From the NCBI GenBank assembly GCA_947173755.1, contig CAMWGM010000082.1, forward strand, positions 1 through 6,893: a DNA stretch of 6,893 nt, written 5' to 3'. The DNA is from an uncultured Muribaculaceae bacterium (lineage in GTDB: Bacteria > Bacteroidota > Bacteroidia > Bacteroidales > Muribaculaceae). The notes below the pieces were generated by a model that saw only the letters and a list, made by a program, of their open reading frames with translations, searched no databases and was not told the DNA's origin. Below are positions 1 to 6,344 of this stretch, piece after piece (the stretch's first letter is position 1; each line of letters opens with the position of its first letter). Made by a program: the position numbers and the translations under genes.

Positions 1-1896
1 GTGTTTGTGTCGTTCACAGTGCAGGGCGAGGGGGCGAAGACTCGGCTTGTCGGCCTGTTTTCCGACGGCTCGGCCACGATGGAGGTGGTATGGTTTCAGC
101 GCATCCGGCAGATGCGTGAGCATCTTGCCACCGGAACCGAATATGTCATTTTCGGCAAACCCACAGAGTTCACCGGCCGATGGAGCATGGTCCATCCCGA
201 GATCGACCAGCCGTCGTCGATGCTGGTTCAGAAGGGAGGGATGCGGGGTGTCTATCCGCTCACCGAGCAACTGCGCAATTCGGGCTTCACATCACGCACC
301 TTTGCACTGGCTGCCGCGGAAATCCTCTCCACTCATCAATATCTCGATGAAACCCTCCCGCAGTATATCATAGAACGGCACAAACTGTTGGGACTGCGTG
401 AGGCTGTCGCGATAATGCACAATCCTCAGTCGGCCGCGCAACTCGAGCAGGCCCGGCGACGTCTGAAGTTTGAGGAACTGTTTTATCTTCAACTCGACAT
501 CCAGCGTTTCGCCCGACGTCGGAAAAGTCTCACCGAAGGCTTCGTTTTCAGCCGCATCGGTCATTTCTTCAATACTTTCTACTCCCAGTTTCTCCCCTTT
601 CCGCTCACCGGAGCGCAGAAAAGAGTCATCAAGGAAATACGTGCCGACATGGCCACCGGACGTCAGATGAACCGTCTTCTTCAGGGGGATGTCGGCAGCG
701 GCAAGACGCTCGTCGCTCTGCTGACAATGCTTATCGCTCTCGACAACGGTACGCAGGCGTGTCTGATGGCTCCTACGGAAATCCTCGCTACACAGCATTA
801 CGAAACCATATCGAAACTGGTGGCACCGATGGGGATCAATGTCAGACTTCTCACCGGGTCCACCCGGCGCAAGGCCCGCGAGGAGATCCATGCGCAGTTG
901 CTCGACGGATCGCTCCACATCCTGATCGGGACTCACGCCGTCCTTGAGGATGTCGTGCAGTTCAGAAATCTCGGCTTCATCGTCATCGACGAGCAACACC
1001 GCTTCGGTGTGGCTCAGCGTGCTCGCCTATGGCGCAAGAACACCCGTCTGCCTCATGTGCTTGTGATGACCGCCACCCCGATTCCGCGCACACTCGCCAT
1101 GACCGTTTACGGCGATCTTGACGTCAGTATCATCGACGAACTCCCCCCGGGCCGGAAACCTGTGGTGACTCTCCTGCGCTACGAGGAGCAGCGCTTCGCC
1201 ACCCTTCAGGGCATCGGCAGGCAGTTACGTAAGGGCCGTCAGGTCTACATAGTCTATCCGTTGATTTCCGAGAATGAAAAACTCGATCTCAAGTCGCTCG
1301 AAGAGGGATATGAGAATATCTGCGAGACGTTCCGCGACTATCGTGTGGCCTTCGTTCACGGACGCATGCGGCCCGAGGAGAAAGATTTCCAGATGAACCT
1401 CTTCGCATCAGGCGAGGCGCGCATAATGGTGGCGACAACGGTGATAGAAGTGGGTGTGAATGTGCCTAACGCAACGACGATGATGATCGAGAACGCCGAG
1501 CGTTTCGGCCTGTCGCAACTTCATCAGTTGCGTGGCCGCGTGGGGCGAGGGGGAGAGCAGAGTTATTGCATCCTCATGTCGAAACACAAGATTTCAAAGG
1601 ATACCCGCACGCGTCTCGAACTCATGACCTCCACAACCGACGGATTTGTCATTGCCGAAGCCGATATGAAACTCCGCGGTCCGGGCGACATCGAAGGAAC
1701 TATGCAGAGCGGAATGCCTTTCGATCTCAAGGTTGCCAATCTCGCCACCGACGGCGAAATCATACAGGCTGCACGCGATATGGCCGACGAAATACTCGAT
1801 GCCGATCCTCAGCTCTCGGCCCCGGCCAATCAGATACTCCCGCGTCAACTGGCCCTTATGACATCGAGGGTTTTCGACTGGTCAAGCATCAGTTGA
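1..1896 (+). CDS. recG: ATP-dependent DNA helicase RecG (5' end cut off by window)
   Basis: RecG is a double-stranded-DNA translocase that reverses stalled replication forks and processes branched recombination intermediates in the cytoplasm. The 631 visible residues start inside the wedge domain: residues 1 to about 75 are the OB-like fold (VSFTVQGEG onward). The superfamily 2 motor follows, with FPLTGAQ near 200-206, Walker A GDVGSGKT at 229-236, the RecG-type Walker B DEQHRFGV from 330, motif III TATPIPRT at 357-364, and motif VI QLRGRVGRG at 509-517. The C-terminal RecG region contains RGPGDIEGTMQSG, and the protein ends DWSSIS. Family members are about 700 residues, so roughly 65-70 N-terminal residues lie upstream. 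The GTG at position 1 is simply the window edge and not a supported start. All motor motifs are intact. The stop codon lies inside the convergent TRIC-family gene. Confidence 0.97.
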   Translation: MFVSFTVQGEGAKTRLVGLFSDGSATMEVVWFQRIRQMREHLATGTEYVIFGKPTEFTGRWSMVHPEIDQPSSMLVQKGGMRGVYPLTEQLRNSGFTSRTFALAAAEILSTHQYLDETLPQYIIERHKLLGLREAVAIMHNPQSAAQLEQARRRLKFEELFYLQLDIQRFARRRKSLTEGFVFSRIGHFFNTFYSQFLPFPLTGAQKRVIKEIRADMATGRQMNRLLQGDVGSGKTLVALLTMLIALDNGTQACLMAPTEILATQHYETISKLVAPMGINVRLLTGSTRRKAREEIHAQLLDGSLHILIGTHAVLEDVVQFRNLGFIVIDEQHRFGVAQRARLWRKNTRLPHVLVMTATPIPRTLAMTVYGDLDVSIIDELPPGRKPVVTLLRYEEQRFATLQGIGRQLRKGRQVYIVYPLISENEKLDLKSLEEGYENICETFRDYRVAFVHGRMRPEEKDFQMNLFASGEARIMVATTVIEVGVNVPNATTMMIENAERFGLSQLHQLRGRVGRGGEQSYCILMSKHKISKDTRTRLELMTSTTDGFVIAEADMKLRGPGDIEGTMQSGMPFDLKVANLATDGEIIQAARDMADEILDADPQLSAPANQILPRQLALMTSRVFDWSSIS

Positions 1897-2541
1897 TCCG
1901 GTGTCATCCGATTGCGGCAGAGGTTCGTGCATCACCGGCAGATGCCATCCGTAGCGCAGTGTGCCCCAGCGGAGCAGGAGGATAGTGGCCGCGCACAGCA
2001 CCTGCGCAAGCACCGCAGATCCACCGAAACTGAGCACCATCCAATAGATTATGCCTCCCGCGATGCAGGCTGTGGCATATATGTCGGTGCGGAAAAAGAG
2101 CGGTTCCTCATTGATGAGAACATCGCGGAGCACACCTCCGAACGAGCCGGTCACCATGCCCATGATTATAGCAACCCACATTGGATAACCGAACACAAGA
2201 CTCTTCTGGATTCCGGTGATGACGAAAAGGGCCAGGCCGATGGCATCGAACATGTAAAGCGTTTTCGACGATGAGGTCAGCACTCTCCGCAGGCACAGCA
2301 CGATCACAAAACCAAGTGCCGTCACTGCCAGATAAGACCAGTTCTGCATCCAGAACACCGGCGCGTCGAGCAGCAGATCGCGTATGGTTCCGCCGCCGAT
2401 AGCCGTCACGATACCTATCGTGTAGGCCCCGAACCAGTCGAAATGTTTTCTGGCGGCCAGACGTATGCCGCTTATGGCGAAGGCGAGCGTGCCTAAAACC
2501 TCGATGATGAAGATGAAGGTGGTGGGGAAGGGTAGAATCAT
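1882..2541 (-). CDS. TRIC/UPF0126-family membrane protein (YicG/YadS-like)
   Basis: This is a 219-residue polytopic inner-membrane protein of the UPF0126 family, now grouped with trimeric intracellular cation (TRIC) channels. Prokaryotic TRIC homologues form potassium-permeable trimers, but the physiological role in bacteria is unclear. Two internally related halves are visible. Each contains a glycine-rich turn followed by RD: AIGGGTIRDLLLD at about 47-59 and GSFGGVLRDVL at about 132-142. About seven hydrophobic segments can be seen, roughly at 7-27, 37-57, 68-86, 97-112, 118-137, 152-170 and 174-192. The hydrophilic tail (SDDTGSTDA) is encoded in the region overlapping recG and is probably unstructured. 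Its ATG overlaps the nth stop as ATGA, so it is probably translationally coupled as the last gene of the lgt-pheS-nth unit. Confidence 0.9.
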   Translation of the reverse strand: MILPFPTTFIFIIEVLGTLAFAISGIRLAARKHFDWFGAYTIGIVTAIGGGTIRDLLLDAPVFWMQNWSYLAVTALGFVIVLCLRRVLTSSSKTLYMFDAIGLALFVITGIQKSLVFGYPMWVAIIMGMVTGSFGGVLRDVLINEEPLFFRTDIYATACIAGGIIYWMVLSFGGSAVLAQVLCAATILLLRWGTLRYGWHLPVMHEPLPQSDDTGSTDA

Positions 2542-3188
2542 CTTTGTGCTGACTGTGTCTTATAGTAGGGACAGAGATCGGTGAGGAAGCAGACCTCACA
2601 TTCCGGTCGCCTCGCTTTGCAGATGTAGCGGCCGTGGAGTATCAGCCAGTGGTGCGCGCGTCCGATCTTATCCTCAGGAATATGGCGCACGAGTCGCCTC
2701 TCGACCGCAAGGGGGGTGGTGGCGGTCGTGGGGACCAGCCCGAGACGGTGACTGACCCTGAACACATGTGTATCGACGGCCATAGCCGCACGATCATAAA
2801 CCACCGAGAGTATCACGTTGGCCGTCTTGCGCCCTACGCCCGGGATGGTCAGCAGTTCGTCTATTGTCGACGGCACCTCCGAACCGAATTCCTCCACAAG
2901 TTTGCGCGCCATGCCGATCAGTGAGCGCGTCTTGTTGTTGGGGTAGGAGACCGAACGGACATACTCGAACACTTCGTCGCTTTCGGCGGCGGCGAGTGCT
3001 TCGGGGGTTGGAAAAGCAGCGAAGAGTGGGGGTGTCACCATATTGACCCGTTTGTCGGTGCACTGGGCCGAGAGTATCACGGCGACGAGCAGTTGGAAAG
3101 GCGTTTCGAAGCGCAGCTCAGTCTGTGCATCCGGCATTTCCTCCTCAAAACGGGCGAGTATTGCCTGATAGCGTTGCGATAGAGTCAT
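2538..3188 (-). CDS. nth: Endonuclease III (DNA glycosylase/AP lyase)
   Basis: Nth removes oxidised pyrimidines from DNA and cleaves the abasic site by beta-elimination, starting base excision repair. With the start chosen here (MTLSQRYQAI) it is 216 residues, matching the usual 210-220. The helix-hairpin-helix LLTIPGVGRKTANVILS (about 112-128) carries the catalytic lysine K121. The catalytic aspartate is D139 in AVDTHVFRV. The 4Fe-4S cluster ligands C190, C197, C200 and C206 have the classic C-x6-C-x2-C-x5-C spacing. An in-frame ATG at 3212 would add eight residues, but it lies inside the 3' arm of a strong RNA hairpin. Still longer in-frame extensions run into pheS and look unlike any Nth. 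The gene follows pheS with a 74-bp gap and overlaps the TRIC gene as ATGA. Confidence 0.95.
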   Translation of the reverse strand: MTLSQRYQAILARFEEEMPDAQTELRFETPFQLLVAVILSAQCTDKRVNMVTPPLFAAFPTPEALAAAESDEVFEYVRSVSYPNNKTRSLIGMARKLVEEFGSEVPSTIDELLTIPGVGRKTANVILSVVYDRAAMAVDTHVFRVSHRLGLVPTTATTPLAVERRLVRHIPEDKIGRAHHWLILHGRYICKARRPECEVCFLTDLCPYYKTQSAQR

Positions 3189-3203
3189 AGTGTCAGTGAA
3201 ATT

Positions 3204-3242
3204 CGAGGGCATGCCCCTCCGTGATGACGGGGCACACCCTCG
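3204..3242 (-). promoter_or_regulatory. Strong intergenic RNA hairpin between pheS and nth
   Basis: Read on the leftward mRNA, arms CGAGGG-UG-UGCCCC and GGGGCA-UG-CCCUCG form a continuous 14-bp stem with an 11-nt loop. The two central positions are U-G and G-U wobbles. On the + strand the same positions would be C-A mismatches, which indicates that the structure belongs to the pheS-nth transcript. There is no U-tract after it (AAUUUCACUG follows), so it is not a canonical intrinsic terminator. It may be a processing, stability or attenuation element that lowers nth relative to pheS. It hides the alternative nth ATG at 3212. The structure is read directly from the sequence; its role is inferred. 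Confidence 0.6.
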
Positions 3243-3262
3243 TGAGACGATTGAAAGGCTTT

Positions 3263-4285
3263 TTAATGAGCGGCCTGGAACTGGTTCAGGAACCTGCGGT
3301 CGTTTTCCGAGAACATACGCAGGTCTTTGACTCGATATTTCAGGTTTGTGATACGCTCGACACCCATGCCGAGGGCGAAACCGGAATATTTCTTCGAGTC
3401 GATGCCGCATGCCTCAAGCACATTGGGGTCGACCATTCCGCAGCCGAGAATCTCAACCCATCCTGTATGCTTGCAGAACGCACATCCTTTACCGCCGCAG
3501 ATGTTGCAGGAGATGTCCATTTCTGCTGACGGTTCGGTAAAGGGGAAGTAGGAGGGACGCAGACGGATCTTCGTGTCGGCTCCGAACATCTCGCGTGCGA
3601 AGTAGAGGAGCGTCTGACGCAGGTCGGCATAACTGACATTTTCATCCACATAGAGAGCCTCCACCTGGTGGAAGAAACAGTGGGCGCGGGCCGAGATGGC
3701 CTCGTTGCGGTAGACACGTCCCGGGCAGATGATGCGGATCGGAGGACGCGAGGTCTCCATCACGCGGCTCTGCACCGACGAGGTATGTGTGCGCAGCAAT
3801 ATATCGGGATTTCTCTGGATAAAGAATGTGTCCTGCATGTCACGGGCAGGATGATCGTCGGCAAAGTTGAGCGACGAGAATACGTGCCAGTCATCCTCGA
3901 TCTCGGGACCTTCGGCAATCGTGAAACCGAGTCGCGAGAAGATCGAGACTATCTCGTCTCTGACAAGCGAGAGCGGGTGTCGCGCGCCGAGGGGGAGGGG
4001 AGCGGCGGTGCGGCTCAGATCAGCGGACAGTTCCGAGGCCGAAGGTGCGTTTTCGAGTTGTTCGCGAAGGGCGTTGATGCGATCGGTCGCCAGGTTTTTG
4101 AGTTCGTTCAGACGTTGGCCCAGTTCGCGCTTCTGATCTGCTGCCACTGTGCGGAATTCCTGCATCAGTGCCGAAATCTCACCTTTTTTACTAAGATATT
4201 TGATGCGCAATTCCTCGACACCCTTCAGGTCGGGCGCCGACGCATTGGCTATTTCAGCCATCAGGCTATTGATTTTCTCTATCAT
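3263..4285 (-). CDS. pheS: Phenylalanine-tRNA ligase alpha subunit
   Basis: PheS is the catalytic alpha subunit of the cytoplasmic alpha2-beta2 phenylalanyl-tRNA synthetase, which charges tRNA-Phe with phenylalanine. It is 340 residues, the normal length. The N-terminal coiled-coil arm that contacts tRNA spans about 1-90 and includes LRIKYLSKKGEISALM. The class II core follows: motif 1 around HPLSLVRDEIVSIFSRLGF (103-121), motif 2 GRVYRNEAISARAHCFFHQVE (189-209), and motif 3 GFALGMGVERITNL (302-315). Between motifs 2 and 3 lies a C-x2-C-x4-C-x2-C cluster at C260, C263, C268 and C271 that resembles a structural zinc site. E. coli PheS lacks it, but it occurs in other bacterial PheS proteins. 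pheT is not adjacent. The start lies 24 bp after the lgt stop, so pheS is probably co-transcribed with lgt. Confidence 0.97.
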   Translation of the reverse strand: MIEKINSLMAEIANASAPDLKGVEELRIKYLSKKGEISALMQEFRTVAADQKRELGQRLNELKNLATDRINALREQLENAPSASELSADLSRTAAPLPLGARHPLSLVRDEIVSIFSRLGFTIAEGPEIEDDWHVFSSLNFADDHPARDMQDTFFIQRNPDILLRTHTSSVQSRVMETSRPPIRIICPGRVYRNEAISARAHCFFHQVEALYVDENVSYADLRQTLLYFAREMFGADTKIRLRPSYFPFTEPSAEMDISCNICGGKGCAFCKHTGWVEILGCGMVDPNVLEACGIDSKKYSGFALGMGVERITNLKYRVKDLRMFSENDRRFLNQFQAAH

Positions 4286-4309
4286 TTCGAATGAGTGGAG
4301 GGGGTGTGG

Positions 4310-5161
4310 TTATTTCTTTGGTTCGGGGGCGAAGCGGTTTGGAAACTTCAGATGCTGTCTGGGTCGCTTCATGGCATAGACCACTAAGGCTATACCTATT
4401 ATAATAAAGGGGATCGACAGCCATTGGCCCATGTTGAGGGTCATCGACTCTTCGAATTCCACCTGGGGATTCTTGATGAATTCTATCAGGAAACGGGGCA
4501 GGAATATACCGATGAAGAACACTCCGAAGATGAGCCCCGGCCGCTCCTCGGCGTTCTTTTTCCAGTACATCCACATCAGGAGCGCGAAGAGACCGAAATA
4601 GCAAAGCGCCTCGTAGATCTGTGTCGGGTGACAGGCAAGTCCCTGATAGAGTTCATGCCATTCGCGCGACCTGACGAACATAAATCCCCACGGAAGAGTG
4701 GTGGCATGTCCGAAAATCTCCGAGTTAGCCAGATTTCCGAGTCTGATCAGACCTCCGACGAGAGCGATCGGGATTACGAGACGGTCGAACGTCCACAGGG
4801 GGGAGCGCTTGGTGGTGATGATCGAATAGAGAATCACACCGATGATTATGCCTATGGTTCCGCCATGACTGGCAAGACCACCGTGCCAGACATAAAGGAT
4901 CTCGATTGGATGCTGGCTGTAAAGATCCCATTCATAGAAGAAGACATGGCCGAGACGTGCGCCGATGATCGTGCCGGCCATTGTCCAGAGCAGGAGTATC
5001 GACAGCCAGCGCTCAGGCGCTCCTTCGTGACGGTAGATGCGCGACTCTATCTCATAGCCCACCAGAAATCCCACCAGAAAGGCGAGACTGTACCAGCGTA
5101 CGGCCAGAGGACCTATGTGAAACCACACCGGATCGGCATTCCAGACTATATAGTCGAGCAT
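4310..5161 (-). CDS. lgt: Prolipoprotein diacylglyceryl transferase
   Basis: Lgt is an essential-type inner-membrane enzyme. It transfers diacylglycerol from phosphatidylglycerol to the lipobox cysteine of prolipoproteins, the first step of lipoprotein maturation. It is 283 residues with about seven hydrophobic segments. Visible signatures are HGGLASHGG at 93-101, which contains the histidine matching the E. coli catalytic H103; the Lgt signature GGLIRLGNLANSEIFG at 136-151, with R140, N143, N146 and E148; HPTQIYEA at 178-185; and PRFLIEF at 222-228. The basic C-terminus (KRPRQHLKFPNRF) is presumably cytoplasmic. It is the first gene of the leftward unit, with a well-placed Bacteroidetes-type promoter just upstream. 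The ATG chosen gives the usual short N-terminus before the first membrane segment. Confidence 0.96.
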   Translation of the reverse strand: MLDYIVWNADPVWFHIGPLAVRWYSLAFLVGFLVGYEIESRIYRHEGAPERWLSILLLWTMAGTIIGARLGHVFFYEWDLYSQHPIEILYVWHGGLASHGGTIGIIIGVILYSIITTKRSPLWTFDRLVIPIALVGGLIRLGNLANSEIFGHATTLPWGFMFVRSREWHELYQGLACHPTQIYEALCYFGLFALLMWMYWKKNAEERPGLIFGVFFIGIFLPRFLIEFIKNPQVEFEESMTLNMGQWLSIPFIIIGIALVVYAMKRPRQHLKFPNRFAPEPKK

Positions 5162-5189
5162 AATTGAAAAATGTTTTCTAAAGAATATG

Positions 5190-5220
5190 CAAAATTAGGG
5201 CATTTTGGCCGATTTATCAA
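5190..5220 (-). promoter_or_regulatory. Bacteroidetes-type promoter for lgt-pheS-nth-TRIC
   Basis: Read leftward, TTG at 5220-5218 is followed after 20 nt by TAATTTTG at 5197-5190. This matches the Bacteroidetes primary sigma consensus (-33 TTG, about 19-21 nt, -7 TAnnTTTG). Transcription would start near 5185, giving a leader of about 25 nt before the lgt ATG. No Shine-Dalgarno sequence is seen, as expected for the group. Confidence 0.75.
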
Positions 5221-5238
5221 GAAAGTTACCTAATTTTG
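5205..5238 (+). promoter_or_regulatory. Bacteroidetes-type promoter for the DUF695 gene
   Basis: TAATTTTG at 5231-5238 is a consensus -7 box placed 26 bp upstream of the ATG at 5265. The best -33 candidate is TTG at 5205-5207, but the 23-nt spacer is longer than usual, so this half is weak. The promoter lies back to back with the lgt promoter and the two upstream elements interleave. Confidence 0.6.
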
Positions 5239-5264
5239 TGGAAAAATCAGATTGAAACCTGCTT

Positions 5265-5702
5265 ATGACAACAGAATTTGGAACATGGTGGACAGCACCG
5301 GCCGAGAGCGAATCGGGTCGGCTCATAATGGTGACCGGACGTAAGGACATCGAGAAATTCCGATCAAATCCCCGATATAAAATCAGAATCGAGGTCGGCT
5401 GGCCTTACTCCGGGGAAGCTGACGGAATGCCTGACGCGGCTACTTCCGAACTTATGGAACAGGTGCAGGAGGCTCTCCAGACCGCGTTCCGAAAGGACCC
5501 CGTCGCCGTCCTGACCGGCGTCTTCACAGGCGACGGCCGCAGAGACTGGGTGTTCTACACCACATCCACCCATATATTCGGGCGTAAACTCAACGAAGCC
5601 CTCTCGGCGATGCCCCTGCTGCCCCTTGAGATCTCGGCAGAGAACGATCCCGGGTGGGAAGCCTATGACGAGATGGCCGAGGCTGAGATCAGGATTGACT
5701 GA
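5265..5702 (+). CDS. DUF695-family protein of unknown function
   Basis: This is a 145-residue, acidic, soluble protein with no signal peptide or membrane segment. It resembles the DUF695 family, whose function is unknown. The family-like features I recognise are the tryptophan-rich start (FGTWWTAPAES), the central GVFTGDGRRDWVFYT at about 85-99, then IFGRKLNEAL at about 104-113, and the C-terminal LPLEISAENDPGWEAYDEM at about 119-137. The length equals one complete domain. It has its own promoter, is transcribed away from lgt and converges on mscL, so context gives no functional clue. The family assignment comes from recall of motif style, not from a search. Catalytic residues cannot be named. 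Confidence 0.72.
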   Translation: MTTEFGTWWTAPAESESGRLIMVTGRKDIEKFRSNPRYKIRIEVGWPYSGEADGMPDAATSELMEQVQEALQTAFRKDPVAVLTGVFTGDGRRDWVFYTTSTHIFGRKLNEALSAMPLLPLEISAENDPGWEAYDEMAEAEIRID

Positions 5703-5736
5703 CCTTGCGCCACAGGGTGCCGAATAGAAAAGAAGT

Positions 5737-5769
5737 TGGCCCCACGCTCTGTCACAGAGAATGAGGCCA
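5737..5769. terminator. Possible bidirectional hairpin between DUF695 gene and mscL
   Basis: In the 112-bp gap between the converging genes, CTCTG-TCA-CAGAG at 5747-5759 forms a tight 5-bp stem. It is enclosed, after a symmetric 5x5 internal loop, by TGGCC/GGCCA at 5737-5741 and 5765-5769. There is no T-tract on either side, so this is at best an atypical terminator. The placement between convergent genes is the main argument. Confidence 0.3.
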
Positions 5770-5814
5770 TGGGGATGATAGTTGAATTATAATGGATTTG
5801 GGATAGTCTTGAAT

Positions 5815-5883
5815 TTATTTGGCGTCAACTTCCTTCTTGAGAAGGTCGCGGATCTCAGTGAGAAGAACTTCCTCCTTCGTAGG
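5815..5883 (-). other. Stranded in-frame C-terminal coding segment of mscL
   Basis: Directly after the TAA that ends mscL, the same frame encodes 22 more residues beginning P-TKEEVLLTEIRDLL and ending KKEVDAK, then a TAA at 5817-5815. TKEEVLLTEIRDLLK is nearly the textbook sequence of the MscL C-terminal helical bundle. The segment is therefore the gene's original 3' end, not a chance ORF. It has no internal ATG, so it could be made only by readthrough or suppression. A single base change (for example from GAA or CAA) would restore a 146-residue protein. Confidence 0.88.
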
Positions 5884-6255
5884 TTAGGGTGCGGCTTCAG
5901 GCTCGGGAGCAGCCTCCTCTTTGCGACGCATCTTGTTGATGGCCTGGATGGCGACGAAGATACAGAATGCCACGATGAGGAAATCGACGATGGTCTGGAT
6001 CCACGAACCCCAGTTCATTGTCACTTCAGGTTTGAGGATCTCCTGAGTGGTGCCGTCGACCACTGCCTGCTGGATCACCCACTTGTAATCGGTGAAGTTC
6101 ATGCCGCCGGTTGCCACACCGACGATAGGCATGATGATGTCGTCGACGAGCGACGAGATGATTTTGCCGAAGGCTGCGCCGATTACAACACCGACTGCCA
6201 TGTCGATCACGTTGCCGCGCATGGCGAATTCTTTAAATTCCTTGAAAAATGCCAT
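5884..6255 (-). CDS. mscL: Large-conductance mechanosensitive channel MscL, truncated by in-frame TAA
   Basis: MscL is a homopentameric inner-membrane channel that opens under membrane tension to release solutes on hypo-osmotic shock. The 123-residue product has the amphipathic N-terminal helix MAFFKEFKEFAMRGN, TM1 at about 16-45 (VIDMAVGVVIGAAFGKIISSLVDDIIMP), a periplasmic loop, TM2 at about 82-106, and the basic cluster KMRRKEE. The reading frame stops at TAA (5886-5884) after PEAAP, before the conserved cytoplasmic C-terminal helix. That helix is still encoded in the same frame immediately downstream, down to a second TAA at 5817-5815, which would give 146 codons. The start at 6255 is chosen because it gives the canonical MscL N-terminus. 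A longer in-frame ATG at 6339 falls within the -7 box. The pore-forming part is complete, so the channel is probably functional despite the lost tail. Confidence 0.93.
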   Translation of the reverse strand: MAFFKEFKEFAMRGNVIDMAVGVVIGAAFGKIISSLVDDIIMPIVGVATGGMNFTDYKWVIQQAVVDGTTQEILKPEVTMNWGSWIQTIVDFLIVAFCIFVAIQAINKMRRKEEAAPEPEAAP

Positions 6256-6336
6256 TGGAAATTTGAGGGGGATAAAGATGAGGAAATAATTATGGTTGGT
6301 TGTACCGCCGGCCATGAGCCCCCGGCCATCCGGCGA

Positions 6337-6344
6337 CAAAGGTA
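6337..6344 (-). promoter_or_regulatory. Candidate -7 box for mscL
   Basis: Read leftward, TACCTTTG matches TAnnTTTG and would start transcription near 6331, giving a leader of about 75 nt before the mscL ATG at 6255. No TTG lies at the expected -33 distance, so the upstream half is weak. It overlaps the right-hand arm (as read leftward) of the inverted repeat at 6341-6362. Confidence 0.5.

Noticed and set aside
292..999. Open 235-codon frame antisense to recG
   Set aside because: It lies wholly opposite conserved RecG motor motifs. Composition reflects the complement of recG and no domain is recognisable.
3189..3410. Longer in-frame N-terminus for nth reaching up to 3410
   Set aside because: The extension overlaps the end of pheS by about 148 bp, gives arginine/proline-rich sequence unlike any Nth, and would make the protein 290 residues against a family norm near 215.
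3668..5167. Long open frames on the + strand opposite pheS and lgt (208 and 247 codons)
   Set aside because: Both mirror the codon structure of conserved genes on the other strand and show no recognisable motif. Long antisense frames are common in GC-richer coding DNA.
6306..6335. GC-rich CGCCGG/CCGGCG inverted repeat and repeated CCGGCCAT in the mscL leader
   Set aside because: Only a 6-bp stem with an 18-nt loop, and its start coincides with the predicted transcription start. Too weak to call as an RNA element.
6256..6339. Longer in-frame N-terminus for mscL starting at 6339
   Set aside because: The added 28 residues are not MscL-like, the canonical start MAFFKEFKEF is at 6255, and the upstream ATG overlaps the probable -7 box.
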